The notes: generated by a model not told the origin, from the letters alone. 64,000 nucleotides of DNA from Bradyrhizobium arachidis (GCF_024758505.1 NZ_CP077970.1:5766001-5830000), one strand, 5' to 3'. Positions 26,023 to 36,700 are shown, counted from the stretch's first letter. Made by a program: numbers and translations.

Positions 26023-27204
26023 CTACCTCTTGCGTCTGTGCACCGCGTCCGACAGCCGCTCCAATGCGGTGTCGAGCGTCTCGTCCTTCTTGGCAAAGCA
26101 GAAGCGCACCACCGACGTCACCGGGTCCTTCTCGTAGAACGCCGACACCGGGATCGCCGCGACCTTGTAGTCTTTCACGATGCGCCAGCAGAAATCGGTA
26201 TCGCTCTCGTTGAGACCGAGCGGCGACAGATCGACGGTGAGAAAGTAGGTGCCCTGCGATTTCAGGACGGGGAAGCCGAGGCTCTCCAGCCCGCGTGTGA
26301 GCCGATCCCGGCTCCGCGCCAGATCCTTGCGCATGGTCGTGAAGTAGTCGTCCGGCTTGCCGAGCCCATAGGCCACCGCGGCCTGGAGATTGGGCGCGGT
26401 GGTGAAGGTCAGGAACTGGTGCACCTTGGCGGCCACCCGCAGCAGGGGCGGCGCGGCGCAGACGAAGCCGACCTTCCAGCCCGTCAGCGAAAAGATCTTT
26501 CCGGCCGAGCCGACCTTGATGGTGCGGTCGCGCATGCCGGGGATGGTGATGAGCGGGATGTGCTTGTGCTCGTCGAAGGTGACGTGCTCCCAGACCTCGT
26601 CGCAGATCGCGATGACGTCGAACTCCTGACAGTAGCGCGCCAACAATTCGAGGTCTTCGCGGGGATAGACGACGGCGGACGGATTCAAGGGATTGTTGAA
26701 CAGCACCGCCTTGGTCTTTGAATTGAAGACGCTTTTCAGCATGTCCTCGTTGAGCCGCCAATGCGGCGGCTCGAGCCGCACCAGGCGCGGAATGCCACCG
26801 GCCTGGCGGATGATCGGCAGGTAGGAATCATAGACCGGCTGGAAGCAGACGACCTCGTCGCCGGGCTGGACCACGGCGAGGATCGCCGAGGTCAAAGCCT
26901 CGGTGCCGCCAGAGGTCACCATCACCTCGCTCATCGGATCGAGCTTCAGACCGTGCCAGTGTCCGTAGTGGGTCGCGATGGCCTGCCGCAACTCCGGAAT
27001 GCCCATCATCGACGGGTACTGGTTGTACCCGTTCACCGAGGCGTCGGCGGCGGCGCGGCGGATGTCTTCGGGACCGGGATCGTCGGGAAAGCCCTGGCCG
27101 AGATTGATCGCGGCATTGTCGCGCGCGGCCTGCGACATCGCCTCGAAGATGGTGACCGGCAGGTTCGCGAAGACCGGGTTCAGGGACGAGATCTTGGAGC
27201 TCAT
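26023..27204 (-). CDS. Class I/II pyridoxal phosphate aminotransferase
   Basis: A 393-residue fold-type I aminotransferase. The cofactor lysine lies in VGSAGKIFSLTGWK near residue 236, with NLGQGFPD near the start, an NNPLNPS motif near 170 and ICDEVWEH near 200. The pattern is that of YbdL-like methionine or kynurenine/glutamine aminotransferases, but substrate specificity cannot be read. It lies between a rhodanese gene (6 bp upstream) and the PotF-like gene, all leftward, as one likely operon. Confidence 0.88.
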   Translation of the reverse strand: MSSKISSLNPVFANLPVTIFEAMSQAARDNAAINLGQGFPDDPGPEDIRRAAADASVNGYNQYPSMMGIPELRQAIATHYGHWHGLKLDPMSEVMVTSGGTEALTSAILAVVQPGDEVVCFQPVYDSYLPIIRQAGGIPRLVRLEPPHWRLNEDMLKSVFNSKTKAVLFNNPLNPSAVVYPREDLELLARYCQEFDVIAICDEVWEHVTFDEHKHIPLITIPGMRDRTIKVGSAGKIFSLTGWKVGFVCAAPPLLRVAAKVHQFLTFTTAPNLQAAVAYGLGKPDDYFTTMRKDLARSRDRLTRGLESLGFPVLKSQGTYFLTVDLSPLGLNESDTDFCWRIVKDYKVAAIPVSAFYEKDPVTSVVRFCFAKKDETLDTALERLSDAVHRRKR

Positions 27205-27210
27205 CGGCGA

Positions 27211-27537
27211 TCAGCCGCCCACCTTGGTCGGCAGCCCCGCGGCCTTCCAGCCCAAAATGCCGCCCGCGAGATGCTTGTCGTAAGGCAGGCCGGCAGCTTG
27301 CGCGGCGAGCGACGCCGTCACCGAGCGCTTGCCGGAGCGGCAGGCGAACACGACCTGCTTGCCTTGCGGATCGGGGATCGCCTTCGGGTCGAAGGTCGAA
27401 AGCGGAACCACGACGCCAGAGGGATAGGCTTCCGCGGCGACCTCGTTCGGCTCGCGAACGTCGACCAGCAGAAAACGTCCTTCGTCAATGCCCTTGGAGA
27501 CCTCGTCCGGGGTCAGATCCTGCACCTGGTTTGCCAT
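27211..27537 (-). CDS. Rhodanese-like domain protein
   Basis: A single-domain 108-residue rhodanese. The persulfide-forming residue is Cys66 in FACRSGKRS, the standard active-site loop, and LLVDVREPNE near residue 23 is the conserved first block. It moves sulfane sulfur in the cytoplasm. A strong GGGAGGATGAA site precedes the ATG at 27537. First gene of the leftward rhodanese-aminotransferase-binding protein run. Confidence 0.9.
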   Translation of the reverse strand: MANQVQDLTPDEVSKGIDEGRFLLVDVREPNEVAAEAYPSGVVVPLSTFDPKAIPDPQGKQVVFACRSGKRSVTASLAAQAAGLPYDKHLAGGILGWKAAGLPTKVGG

Positions 27538-27683
27538 TTCATCCTCCCACGATCGGGCTTTGCGCCGAGCCGTCCCGGCCGGCCGCAACCTCGCCTCTCG
27601 GCCCGCGAAAATCAAGCGCTACAAAGGCTTGAGAGGCAAGGCGCAACTTAAACCTAAATCGTAAGCGGGCCTAATCGCCGCGT

Positions 27684-29612
27684 TCAGATCGTCACCTGCG
27701 TGCCGACCTCGACGACGCGCCCGCTCGGGATCTGGAAATAGTCGGTGGCGTCGTTGGCCGAGCGGCTCAGCGAGATGAAGAGCCGGTCCTGCCAGCGCGG
27801 CATGCCGGAATGGGCGGCGGGCTTCAACGCCCTCCGCGACAGGAAGAACGAGGTCGACATGATGTCGAACTGCCAGCCGAGCTTTCGCGCGATCGCCAGC
27901 GCCTTGGGTACATTGGGCGACTCCATGAAGCCGAACTTCAGCGTCACTTTGGAGAAGGTCGGGCTGACCTGTTCGAGCTTCACCCGCTCGGCCGGATCGA
28001 TGCGCGGGGTCTGCGCGGTCTCGATGGTGAGAATGACATTCTTCTCATGCAGCACTTTATAGTGCTTCAGACTATGCATGAGCGCGGTCGGGGCGCTGAG
28101 CGGATCGCTGGTCAGGAACACGGCCGTGCCGGGCACCCGCTGCGGCGGTCGCTTCTCCAGCATGGCCACGAGGTCGGCGAGCGGGAATTCGAGCTTGCGC
28201 GACTTCTCGAACAGGAGCCGGCTGCCGCGGCGCCACGTGTACATCAGCATGATCATAAGCGAGCCGAGCGCCAGCGGCACCCAGCCGCCCTCGAACACCT
28301 TGAGCAGGTTGGCGGCGAGGAAGGTCAGGTCCAGGAACAGGAACGGCGCGATCAGCACAGCGGCCGCAAGCGGCGACCAGCGCCAGACCTTCCAGATCAC
28401 GACAAAGCCCATCATGGCCGTGACCACCATGGTGCCGGTCACGGAGATGCCGTAGGCCGAGGCCAGCGCGCTCGAAGAGCGGAACAGCAGCACCATCATG
28501 ATCACCGCAACCAGCAGCAACTGGTTGATACGCGGGATGAAGATCTGGCCGGAATGCGCTTCAGAGGTATGGCGAATTTCAAATCGCGGCAGCAGACCGA
28601 GCTGGATCGCCTGGCGCGTCAGCGAATAGGCGCCGGTGATGACGGCCTGGCTCGCGATGACGGTGGCGATGGTGGCAAGCACGACCATTCCGCCACGGAA
28701 CCAGCCTTGCGGGAAGAGCTGGAAGAACGGGCTCTCGATCGCCTTGGGGTCGGCCAGCACAAGCGCACCCTGCCCCAGATAATTCAGCGCCAGCGACGGC
28801 AGCACGATGAACAGCCAGGCGGTCTGGATCGGCCGCTTGCCGAAATGGCCGAGGTCGGCATAGAGCGCCTCCGCACCGGTCACGGCCAGGAACACCGCGC
28901 CTAACGTGACGAAACCGATGATGCCGTGGTGGAGCATGAAGGACACCGCGTAGAGCGGGTTCAGCGCCAGCAGCACCTGGGGCTGATGCATGATCGGGCC
29001 GATCGCCGCGAGCGCGATCACGGCAAACCAGACGCACATGATCGGGCCGAAGAAGGCGGCAACGCTGGCCGTGCCGCGTGATTGCACGGCGAAAAGGCCG
29101 AGCAGGATCACCACAGTCAGCGGAACAATGTAAGGCTCGAACGTCAGCGTGACGTCCTTCATGCCTTCGAGGGCCGACAGCACCGAGACTGCCGGCGTGA
29201 TCACCGCGTCGCCATAGAACAGTGCGCCGGAAATGATGCCGAGCAGGACGATGACCGGCCCGCGTGTACCGAGGGCGCGCTGGGCGAGCGCCATCAGGGC
29301 GAGCGTGCCGCCCTCGCCGTTGTTGTCGGCGCGCAGCAGGATCACGACGTATTTCAGCGTCACCACGACGACGAGCGCCCAGAGGATCATCGAGATCACC
29401 CCGAGCACGGCGGCCTGCGTGGGAGCCCCTTCCATGCCCGATGCCGCCGTCACCGCCTCGCGGAACGCGTAGAGCGGGCTGGTGCCGATATCGCCATAGA
29501 CGACCCCGATGCTGCCGAGCGTCAGGGCGCCAAAACCGGCCGTGGTGTGGGCTTCGCCATGCCCATTGGCCGCCACCGTTTCCGGGACGGGAATCGCGAT
29601 GTCACTTGTCAT
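27684..29612 (-). CDS. kup: Kup-type potassium uptake protein, copy 1
   Basis: A 642-residue KUP transporter: twelve predicted membrane helices in the first two thirds ([18 protein letters not shown] near residue 28, [17 protein letters not shown] near 120) and a soluble C-terminal domain. It brings in potassium with protons. The start MTSDIAIP at 29612 is favoured for family length, although the frame is open to a GTG at 29645. A second kup gene follows upstream on the same strand, 141 bp away, with very similar C-terminal sequence, including the shared final [17 protein letters not shown] block. Confidence 0.9.
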   Translation of the reverse strand: MTSDIAIPVPETVAANGHGEAHTTAGFGALTLGSIGVVYGDIGTSPLYAFREAVTAASGMEGAPTQAAVLGVISMILWALVVVVTLKYVVILLRADNNGEGGTLALMALAQRALGTRGPVIVLLGIISGALFYGDAVITPAVSVLSALEGMKDVTLTFEPYIVPLTVVILLGLFAVQSRGTASVAAFFGPIMCVWFAVIALAAIGPIMHQPQVLLALNPLYAVSFMLHHGIIGFVTLGAVFLAVTGAEALYADLGHFGKRPIQTAWLFIVLPSLALNYLGQGALVLADPKAIESPFFQLFPQGWFRGGMVVLATIATVIASQAVITGAYSLTRQAIQLGLLPRFEIRHTSEAHSGQIFIPRINQLLLVAVIMMVLLFRSSSALASAYGISVTGTMVVTAMMGFVVIWKVWRWSPLAAAVLIAPFLFLDLTFLAANLLKVFEGGWVPLALGSLMIMLMYTWRRGSRLLFEKSRKLEFPLADLVAMLEKRPPQRVPGTAVFLTSDPLSAPTALMHSLKHYKVLHEKNVILTIETAQTPRIDPAERVKLEQVSPTFSKVTLKFGFMESPNVPKALAIARKLGWQFDIMSTSFFLSRRALKPAAHSGMPRWQDRLFISLSRSANDATDYFQIPSGRVVEVGTQVTI

Positions 29613-29753
29613 GGGAGAGACTGATGGCCTCAAAAAATGCTTCACTGCACAATGGCAGAAGCGCGCGCGGGCTTATAGTCCTGCGCTACCGGCATAGCCT
29701 AGCGCGATTCTGGGTCTTTGCCATGCAAAATTCGCATAAGTCCGCCGTTTCGG

Positions 29754-31652
29754 TCAGATAGTGACCTGCGTTCCGACTTCAACCACCCGTCCGGTCGGGA
29801 TCTGGAAATAATCGGTGGCGTCATTGGCGGACCGGCTCAGCGCGATGAACAGGTGATCCTGCCAGAGCGGCATGCCTGATTGCGCAGAGGCCTTCAGCGA
29901 CCGGCGCGACACGAAGAACGACGTCGACATGATGTCGAACTGCCAGCCCTGCTTGCGCGCGATCGCCAGCGCCTTCGGCACGTTGGGCTGCTCCATGAAG
30001 CCGAACCGCAAACGCACCTTGGAGAACTTTTCGCTGATCTTCTCCATGCGGAACCGTTCCGACAGATCGACCCGCGGTGTCTGCGCGGTCTCGATGGTCA
30101 GGACCACGTTGTGCTCGTGCAGCACCTTGTTGTGCTTGAGATTGTGCAGCAACGCCGTCGGCACGAAGGACGGATCGCTGGTGAGGAACACGGCCGTGCC
30201 CTTCACGATATGCGGCGGCCGCTTCTCGAGGCTCTTGATGAGATCGTCGAGCGGGACCTCGATCTTGCGCGTCTTCTGCACCAGGATTCCGGAGCCGCGC
30301 CGCCAGGTCCATATCGTCCCCACCATGACCGCACCGAACAGCAGCGGCACCCAGGCGCCTTCCAGAAGCTTGAGCAGGTTGGCGCTGAAGAAGGTCATGT
30401 CGACCACGACGAGCGGCAGGATCACGGCGGCCGCAGTCGCGGCACGCCAATTCCACAACTTCCAGATCACGATGAAGCCCATGACGCCGTCAGCCACCAT
30501 GGTGGTGGACACCGCGATGCCATAGGCCGAAGCGAGATTGCTCGGGGTGTGGAACAACAGCACCAGCAGCATTACGCCGATCAGGAGCAGCCGGTTGACC
30601 CGCGGCAGATAGATCTGACCGGCATGGGATTCGGAGGTGTAGCGCACCTCGAAGCGCGGCAAGAGGCCAAGCTGCACCGCTTGATAGACCAGCGAATAGG
30701 CGCCGGTGATCACCGCCTGGCTTGCGATCACGGTGGCCGCGGTCGCCAGCCCCACCAGCGGCAGCACGAGCTTCTCGGGCACCATGCGATAGAAGGAATT
30801 GTCGAGCGTGCTGGGATCGGACAGCACCAGCGCGCCCTGCCCAAAGTAGTTGATCAGCAGAGCGGGCAGCACGAAGAACATCCAGGCCGACTGGATCGGC
30901 TTGCGGCCGAAATGGCCGAGATCGGCATAGAGCGCCTCGCCGCCGGTCACCGCCAGGAACACCGCACCGAGCGTCACGAGCCCGATGGTGCCGTGCGACA
31001 ACAGGAATTGAAGCCCATAATAGGGATTGATCGCCGCCAGCACGGACGGATCGTCGGCGATGTGAACGGCGCCCATCGCCGCAATCACGGTGAACCAGAC
31101 AATCATCACCGGTCCGAAGGCGGACGCCACCAGCGCCGTGCCCTTGCTCTGGACCGCGAACAGCAGCGCCAGGATGAGGACCGTGAGCGGCACGACGTAG
31201 TGTTCGAGCGCGGGAGCCGCGAGTTTCAAGCCGTCGACCGCCGACAGCACCGAAATCGCCGGCGTGATCATGGAATCGCCGATGAACATGGAGGCGCCAA
31301 CCACGCCGAGCGCGAGCAGGAACCAGGGACGCCGTCCCAGCGCGCGCTGGCCCAGCGCCATCAGAGAGAGCGTGCCGCCTTCCCCGTTATTGTCGGCGCG
31401 CAGCAGCAGCAGGACGTATTTGGTGGTGACGACGATCAGCAGCGCCCACAGGATCAGCGAGAGCACGCCGAGCACGATGACGCGCGACACCCCTTCGCCA
31501 TGGGCCGCACCCTTGACAGCCTCGTGAAACGCGTAGAGCGGCGAAGTGCCGATGTCGCCGAAGACAACGCCGATGCTCCCGAGGGTGAGGCCCCAGAAAC
31601 TCGAGGTGACCGTCCCCTCCTGGCCGTCGGTCGTGGTGATGCTGGCCGTCAT
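29754..31652 (-). CDS. kup: Kup-type potassium uptake protein, copy 2
   Basis: A 632-residue paralogue of the downstream kup. Same landmarks: [21 protein letters not shown] near the N terminus, [17 protein letters not shown] near residue 128 and a near-identical C terminus. The two arose by tandem duplication and then diverged mainly in the N-terminal tail and some helices. Multiple kup copies are usual in the bradyrhizobia I know of; different affinity or pH range may explain retention. Confidence 0.9.
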   Translation of the reverse strand: MTASITTTDGQEGTVTSSFWGLTLGSIGVVFGDIGTSPLYAFHEAVKGAAHGEGVSRVIVLGVLSLILWALLIVVTTKYVLLLLRADNNGEGGTLSLMALGQRALGRRPWFLLALGVVGASMFIGDSMITPAISVLSAVDGLKLAAPALEHYVVPLTVLILALLFAVQSKGTALVASAFGPVMIVWFTVIAAMGAVHIADDPSVLAAINPYYGLQFLLSHGTIGLVTLGAVFLAVTGGEALYADLGHFGRKPIQSAWMFFVLPALLINYFGQGALVLSDPSTLDNSFYRMVPEKLVLPLVGLATAATVIASQAVITGAYSLVYQAVQLGLLPRFEVRYTSESHAGQIYLPRVNRLLLIGVMLLVLLFHTPSNLASAYGIAVSTTMVADGVMGFIVIWKLWNWRAATAAAVILPLVVVDMTFFSANLLKLLEGAWVPLLFGAVMVGTIWTWRRGSGILVQKTRKIEVPLDDLIKSLEKRPPHIVKGTAVFLTSDPSFVPTALLHNLKHNKVLHEHNVVLTIETAQTPRVDLSERFRMEKISEKFSKVRLRFGFMEQPNVPKALAIARKQGWQFDIMSTSFFVSRRSLKASAQSGMPLWQDHLFIALSRSANDATDYFQIPTGRVVEVGTQVTI

Positions 31653-31832
31653 CGTTGGTGGAAAACGCTGCTTCCCTGATTTTGATCCGCGCGCGTTTGG
31701 ACGGTTCTCGGCCGCAGGTCAAGGGACCACCATAGCAGGCGCGTTCCGGCGCGCTGTGACGCAGAGGCCACGTTCGGCTAGGGGCGACGAAATGTCCTCA
31801 GGTAAAATGGTAGTGGAAAAAATCGAGGAGAT

Positions 31833-32663
31833 TCAGGGCTTCAGATTAGGCGGCAGCGGCGGGTCCTCGCGCATCAGCGTGATGGTCACGCGCCGGTTGG
31901 CGGCCAGCGACGGATCGTCGGGAAACAGCGGCTGGGTGTCCGCCTTGCCCGATACCGAGAAGACGTGCGAGGGCGGCAGCCCTTCCCGCTCGAGGATCTG
32001 GCGCACGGCGTTGGCGCGATCGGACGACAGGTCGAAGGCGCCGTAGTCGCTGCGGTTCGGCACGTAGCCGGCCGCGGTATGACCGGCGATCGACACGCGC
32101 AATGGCGTCGCCTTGAGTGGGACCGCGAGCTTCTCGATCAGGCGGCGCGTGCGATCGTAAGGCACCTTGGAGCCGTCGGGAAACATCGAACGACCGTCCT
32201 GGTCCACGATCTCGAGGTTGAGCCCCTGCTTGGTCTCCTCGAACATGATGTGCTTGGACATCTCGGTGAGTTCCGGCATGTCCTGCAAGGCTTGGCGTAG
32301 CGAGGCTGCGGCGAGCGCGAATTCGCGGTCGACCTTGATCTTGGCGCCCGACTTGCGGTCGCGGTCCTGCTGGTCAGGCGTCGGCGTGTTGGAGGCGTCC
32401 TCGGGCTGGATGTGATCGACGTTCTTCAGCTTGGGACGCGTCGGCAGGCCGTCGGACTCGATGATGCCGGCGTAGCGCGCCTCGCTCTGCACGCCGAAAG
32501 CGTCGCGCATCGAGCCTGCGACGATCTTGAGCTTGTTGGCGTCCTGCGTCGAGAACGCGACGAGCATCACGAAGAAGCTCATCATCAGGCCCATCAGGTC
32601 GGCGAAGGTCACGAACCAGCCGTGACCGCCTCCGTGCGCATCGCCGCGTTTCTTCTTGGCCAT
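31833..32663 (-). CDS. motB: Flagellar motor stator protein MotB
   Basis: A 276-residue MotB. The single membrane helix carries the essential proton-conducting Asp22 in WFVTFADLMGLMMSFFVMLVAF. A linker of about 120 residues precedes an OmpA-like peptidoglycan-binding domain (AGHTAAG near residue 195, LSSDRANAVRQIL near 215, ANRRVTITL near the end). The gene lies 24 bp after motA. No other flagellar genes are in the window. A TolR/ExbD relative is excluded by the OmpA domain. Confidence 0.9.
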   Translation of the reverse strand: MAKKKRGDAHGGGHGWFVTFADLMGLMMSFFVMLVAFSTQDANKLKIVAGSMRDAFGVQSEARYAGIIESDGLPTRPKLKNVDHIQPEDASNTPTPDQQDRDRKSGAKIKVDREFALAAASLRQALQDMPELTEMSKHIMFEETKQGLNLEIVDQDGRSMFPDGSKVPYDRTRRLIEKLAVPLKATPLRVSIAGHTAAGYVPNRSDYGAFDLSSDRANAVRQILEREGLPPSHVFSVSGKADTQPLFPDDPSLAANRRVTITLMREDPPLPPNLKP

Positions 32664-32687
32664 GATTCAAACCCCCGGTGCGCGGCG

Positions 32688-33461
32688 TCAGGCCGGGACC
32701 GGTTCACCCTCGCCGTGGCGATGCTTCTCGGGCAGGTAGGCGAGCAGCATTTCGCGCACCAGGGTCGGGCTCTTGGAGTCGCGGATCATCAAAATGCCGT
32801 CGATGATGAGCGTGCGGTTGGTTTCCTCGTCCAGCAGCTTGCCGTGCAGCTTGTCGGCGATCGGCAGACAGAACAGGTTCGCGACCAGCGCGCCGTAGAG
32901 CGTCGCGAGCAGCGCGGTCGCCATGAACGGGCCGAGCTTGGAGGGGTCGGTCATGTTGGCGAACATCTGCACCATGCCGATCAGCGTGCCGATCATGCCG
33001 AAGGCCGGGGCGCAGTCGCCGATGGCGCGGTAGATCTTGCTGCCCTCGTCCAGATGCATGAGGAAGTTGTCGCGGTCGCGCTCGAGATTGTCGCGGATGA
33101 AGTCGAGGTCATAGCCGTCGGCGACGTAGCGGATGCCCTTGGCGAGGAACGGCTCGTCGGTCTCGACCTTTTCCAGACCAACCGGGCCCTGCTTGCGCGC
33201 GATCTCGGCGATGCGGGCGAGTTCGTCGACGAGCTCGTGGGCCGACAGGCGGCTCATGGTGAAGGCGAACTTTGCGCCGAGCGGCAGGCCGTGCAGCAGC
33301 GAGGAGAGCGGAAAGCGGATCATGGTGGCGGAGATCGAGCCGCCGAAGATGATGATCATGGCATGTTCAGAGATGAACATGTGGAGGTCGCCGCCCATGA
33401 AGATCATCGCGGTGATGACGATGATGCCTGCGATCAGGCCAACGCTCGTCATGATATCCAT
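32688..33461 (-). CDS. motA: Flagellar motor stator protein MotA
   Basis: A 257-residue MotA with four membrane helices. The conserved late segment is RAIGDCAPAFGMIGTLIGMVQMF near residue 145, and GPFMATALLATLYGALVANLFCLPIA follows. The cytoplasmic loop between helices 2 and 3 has charged residues for FliG contact. ATG at 33461 is favoured, as GGAG lies 8 bp upstream; the frame can be extended by a TTG at 33473. Forms a stator with MotB. Confidence 0.92.
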   Translation of the reverse strand: MDIMTSVGLIAGIIVITAMIFMGGDLHMFISEHAMIIIFGGSISATMIRFPLSSLLHGLPLGAKFAFTMSRLSAHELVDELARIAEIARKQGPVGLEKVETDEPFLAKGIRYVADGYDLDFIRDNLERDRDNFLMHLDEGSKIYRAIGDCAPAFGMIGTLIGMVQMFANMTDPSKLGPFMATALLATLYGALVANLFCLPIADKLHGKLLDEETNRTLIIDGILMIRDSKSPTLVREMLLAYLPEKHRHGEGEPVPA

Positions 33462-33772
33462 GGGAAACTCCAACGCTTACCCGAACGACCATCCGTCCTG
33501 GATGGTGATGCAGCCCACCGGCGCACCGCCCCGGAGGAACCCTAAATGGCTGCCATTAAAGACGCGTAAAGGTTAAACGCGGCCTGCCCCGCTCCGGCCA
33601 CATCGCAGCGCTCGCCGCGCAGGCGAATTGCCGGCAAGGGACGGCGATCTCAACACTCTGCTAACCATTTACGGGGCCGGACCCGTAGAGCACCGTGTCC
33701 CTGCGGCAACGCGTGCTTGTGTGTTTGGGGAACGTAGCTGCCGCGCTCGTTGTTTCCTCACAGAGGCACACG
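33462..33772. other. Intergenic region, 311 bp, motA promoter side and unknown membrane protein promoter side
   Basis: No gene seen. Two TTAACC-like segments stand out: CGTAAAGGTTAA at 33565-33576 (leftward TTAACCTTTACG) and CTAACCATTTACG at 33661-33673 (rightward). They resemble the TTAACCAT half-site proposed for CtrA in rhizobiales. Confidence 0.4.
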
Positions 33773-34123
33773 ATGTCTGTCTTCAGTCCCCATCGGATCC
33801 GTCAAAACGCTCCCTCGTGGGAGCCCTTTGGAATGTTGCTGCTGTTCTGCCTTCTCACCGCGGTCCCCGCAATTCTGATGCTGCATACGCTCGAACCGGA
33901 GCTCGTGCTCCCCGCGCTCAGCGGCCTGCTCTTCGGGGAAGCCTTGATCGCCGCGATCGTGGCGCGTCTGATCCACGCGCCCGGAAGCACGGCTGACGTA
34001 ACCTGGTGGGATTTTGCCGGCGCATTCACTTTGATCGGTTGCGCCGCTGCGGTCTTCGGCGAGCCGGACCAGGCTGCCCTGTTCCTGGAGGCCGAGCAGC
34101 GCCCGGCCCCGCGACCCAGTTAG
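33773..34123 (+). CDS. Hypothetical membrane protein
   Basis: A 116-residue hydrophobic protein with about three membrane helices (near residues 18-38, 45-68 and 77-95). ATG at 33773 has a GAGG ribosome site seven bases upstream. The C-terminal tail is short and charged. It converges with the RraA-like gene. No family recognised. Confidence 0.6.
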   Translation: MSVFSPHRIRQNAPSWEPFGMLLLFCLLTAVPAILMLHTLEPELVLPALSGLLFGEALIAAIVARLIHAPGSTADVTWWDFAGAFTLIGCAAAVFGEPDQAALFLEAEQRPAPRPS

Positions 34124-34143
34124 ATGACGGCCAGCCGGCGCCG

Positions 34144-34863
34144 TCAGTGAATCTCCGCCGAACGCTTCAGCGCGGCCTTCAGCTTCTCCAGCGAGAAGTC
34201 GGGGCTGCGCGCGATCTCCAGGATCGGCGTCTCGCGGCGGCCGCAGAGCTCGGCAGCCTCCGGGAGCTTCGCGGCGACGTCGAGCGGAATGACGATCGCG
34301 CCGTGCTGGTCGGCGTGGATCAAATCGTCGGACTTCACGGTCATGCCGGCAACGCGCACCTCGCCGCCGAAGCTTTCCGCATGCACCCAGGCATGCGACG
34401 GGCCGATCGAGCCGGCGAGCGCCTGGAAGCCCGGGGCCCATTGCGGGATGTCGCGGATCGAGCCGTCGGTGATGACGCCGAGACAGCCGAGCGCCTTGTG
34501 CACGTTGCTCTGCACCTCGCCCCAGAACGCGCCGTAGCCGACGTCATGGCCGTCGATGTCCTGGATCACCGAGATGCGCGGACCGTGGCCGGTGCCGACA
34601 TACTCGTAATATTCTATGCGGCGCCTGGACTGCTCTTCCGCCGGGAGCGAGGATTTCAGCACCGAGCGGATCGCGACCGTGCGCGCATAGCCGACGATCG
34701 GCGGCAGATCGGGAAACGGACAGACGAGCTGCTTGGTGGTGTAGCCGATCAGACGGCGCTCCGGCGCGACGATCTCCATGGCATTGCAGATCGTCGGCGT
34801 GTCGTAGCGGCCCAAAGCCTCGAGGACGGAAGCTGGCAGCGGCCCGGATGCGGTATCAGTCAC
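34144..34863 (-). CDS. RraA family protein (aldolase-like, formerly called dimethylmenaquinone methyltransferase)
   Basis: A 239-residue RraA-fold protein. The active-site signature GCLGVITDGSIRDIPQW near residue 140 matches the DG-IRD motif of 4-hydroxy-4-methyl-2-oxoglutarate aldolases. Such proteins split pyruvate-derived aldols or act as RNase E regulators; the motif favours an aldolase or related lyase. GTG at 34863 with a GGGGAGAG site seven bases upstream is preferred over the longer frame to 34914. Confidence 0.82.
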   Translation of the reverse strand: MTDTASGPLPASVLEALGRYDTPTICNAMEIVAPERRLIGYTTKQLVCPFPDLPPIVGYARTVAIRSVLKSSLPAEEQSRRRIEYYEYVGTGHGPRISVIQDIDGHDVGYGAFWGEVQSNVHKALGCLGVITDGSIRDIPQWAPGFQALAGSIGPSHAWVHAESFGGEVRVAGMTVKSDDLIHADQHGAIVIPLDVAAKLPEAAELCGRRETPILEIARSPDFSLEKLKAALKRSAEIH

Positions 34864-35024
34864 GGCGTTCTCTCCCCTATTGGCCGCGGCTGTTCGCAAG
34901 CGCCGCAGACCCAAGGCGATATAGCCGAGATCGGGCGTCAGCCCAACGCGCGCGTCTTCATGGCAGATATCCGCGAGAGCTGCTCATAGCAGCCCTAAGG
35001 GGCGCGCTGGCGCAAAGTGGCGGA

Positions 35025-35681
35025 TCAGTCCGTCCGCGCCGGCGAGCCAGTCGCTCGCCCCCAGTCCGGCAACTTGGCCTGCGTCAATAGCGCCATCGAC
35101 GGAAGGCTGAACAGTGCGGACATCGCCTGCTTGTCCTTGAGGTAAAGCACCAGGGCCTTGTCGTCCGCGACCTGCTTGACGGAATAGACCTTCTCAATCC
35201 CCTCAATCAGCTTCCTGGAGTTGGTTCCGTCGGCCGCGACCGCCACAAGAGCAACGTTCGTATCCCTGTCGCCAACGATATGGAACGCGCCCACGGCCGT
35301 TCGCGCCTCCGCCACTCTGTCGAACATCCAATGGCTGCCGAGGATTTGCTGACCCGTGCCCTCGAACAGCCACCGGCTCTCGTTCGTCAAGATGTTCACG
35401 AACAGCACGTTGACATCGGAGCCATCACCATAGGATTGCCCGCGGTGCAACAAAGCTTCCACATAGGGTGTCCCCGTAATCACGCGCGGCGGCAGCAGGA
35501 GAAACCTGTTTGCTACGGCATCCCGCTCACCAACGTTGGTGACCCGGCGAGCGCGCATGTGGTCGTAGACGATTGTCGCAGCGGCAAAAAAGACGGACAG
35601 GACGAGAAGGACTGCAACCGTCGCAATTGCGATTGCATTGAACCGCCAGACCCGTCGGAAGAAGCGATCGCTCCGCCCCAC
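35025..35681 (-). CDS. Hypothetical membrane-anchored periplasmic protein
   Basis: A 218-residue protein with one N-terminal membrane helix (FNAIAIATVAVLLVLSVFFA near residue 15) and a soluble domain with beta-propeller-like repeats of short strands (WLFEGTGQQILGSHWMFD, VGDRDTNVALVAVAADG). The GTG at 35681 has an AAGGAAG ribosome site; the ORF continues upstream only because it is open in the neighbouring gene. It follows pssA by 37 bp. Function unknown. Confidence 0.65.
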   Translation of the reverse strand: MGRSDRFFRRVWRFNAIAIATVAVLLVLSVFFAAATIVYDHMRARRVTNVGERDAVANRFLLLPPRVITGTPYVEALLHRGQSYGDGSDVNVLFVNILTNESRWLFEGTGQQILGSHWMFDRVAEARTAVGAFHIVGDRDTNVALVAVAADGTNSRKLIEGIEKVYSVKQVADDKALVLYLKDKQAMSALFSLPSMALLTQAKLPDWGRATGSPARTD

Positions 35682-35718
35682 AATGACTTCCTTTATGGCA
35701 GCTATCGGTGAGCGCCGA

Positions 35719-36600
35719 CTAATGCAGCCGTTCAGGCCGATCGTCGTGCGGGGCTTCCGGCACGTTGGGCGCCATGGCCTGCGATGTTGTCGCAGCCGAT
35801 GCCGCTTCGGACGGCGCAGGCGCTCCAACTGCCGCTGCGCGCGCCTGCTTCTGATACGACCTCCAGCCGAGCGGCAGGCTCAGCAGATACAGCACCGTGC
35901 CGGCCGAGAGGATGTGCCAGGGATAGCTGATCAGGAGCGCGATGAAAAAGATCACCGCCACGAACACCGGCAGCACCAGCTCCGGCGGCACCCGCATCCG
36001 CATGCTCTTGCCGGAGAACACCGGCAGGCGCGACACCATGAGGAAGGCAATCAGCAGCGTGTAGCCGGCCGTCAGGGCCGCGGGCCAGCGTCCGAGATCG
36101 AGGAACGCCGCGTAGATCGGCAACATCACGGTGATCGCGCCGGCCGGCGCCGGCATCCCCGTGAAGTAGTTGGCGGCAAAGGCCGGCTTGTTGGGATCGT
36201 CGATGCTCGCGTTGAAGCGTGCGAGCCGGAGACACATGGCGATCGCGAACACCATGGCCGCGATCCAGCCCGCATTGCGCAGCTCATGCAGCTGCCAGAA
36301 ATACAGCATCAGGCCCGGCGCTACGCCGAAATTGACGAAGTCGGCGAGGCTGTCGAGCTCGGCGCCGAATTTGGACTGCCCCTTGATCATCCGCGCGATG
36401 CGGCCATCGATGCCGTCGAGCGCCGCCGCGAACACGATCGCGTAGACGGCGAGCGTCATCCGCCCCTCGATCGACAGCCGGATCGCCGTCAGGCCGGCGC
36501 AGATCGCCAGCAGCGTGATGACATTGGGCACCAGCATCCGCACCGGGATCGGGCGGAAGCGCCGGCGGCGCTCGGGATTCCTGAAATCGTAGGGCGTCAT
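35719..36600 (-). CDS. pssA: CDP-diacylglycerol--serine O-phosphatidyltransferase
   Basis: A 293-residue integral membrane enzyme with the complete CDP-alcohol phosphotransferase motif DGIDGRIARMIKGQSKFGAE-LDSLAD near residue 65, all four aspartates present, and about seven membrane helices. It joins serine to CDP-diacylglycerol to make phosphatidylserine. ATG at 36600 is used. The tail after residue 240 is alanine-rich and probably disordered. It lies 100 bp downstream of psd, which acts on its product. Confidence 0.93.
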   Translation of the reverse strand: MTPYDFRNPERRRRFRPIPVRMLVPNVITLLAICAGLTAIRLSIEGRMTLAVYAIVFAAALDGIDGRIARMIKGQSKFGAELDSLADFVNFGVAPGLMLYFWQLHELRNAGWIAAMVFAIAMCLRLARFNASIDDPNKPAFAANYFTGMPAPAGAITVMLPIYAAFLDLGRWPAALTAGYTLLIAFLMVSRLPVFSGKSMRMRVPPELVLPVFVAVIFFIALLISYPWHILSAGTVLYLLSLPLGWRSYQKQARAAAVGAPAPSEAASAATTSQAMAPNVPEAPHDDRPERLH

Positions 36601-36700
36601 GGCTTTGGCCTCACTCCCCACGAGATATAGCAAGCCGCGGGCGGCTCCGCCAATGTGGCGGAACCCATCCTTTGGGCGATGTCAGGGATGGACCGAATGG

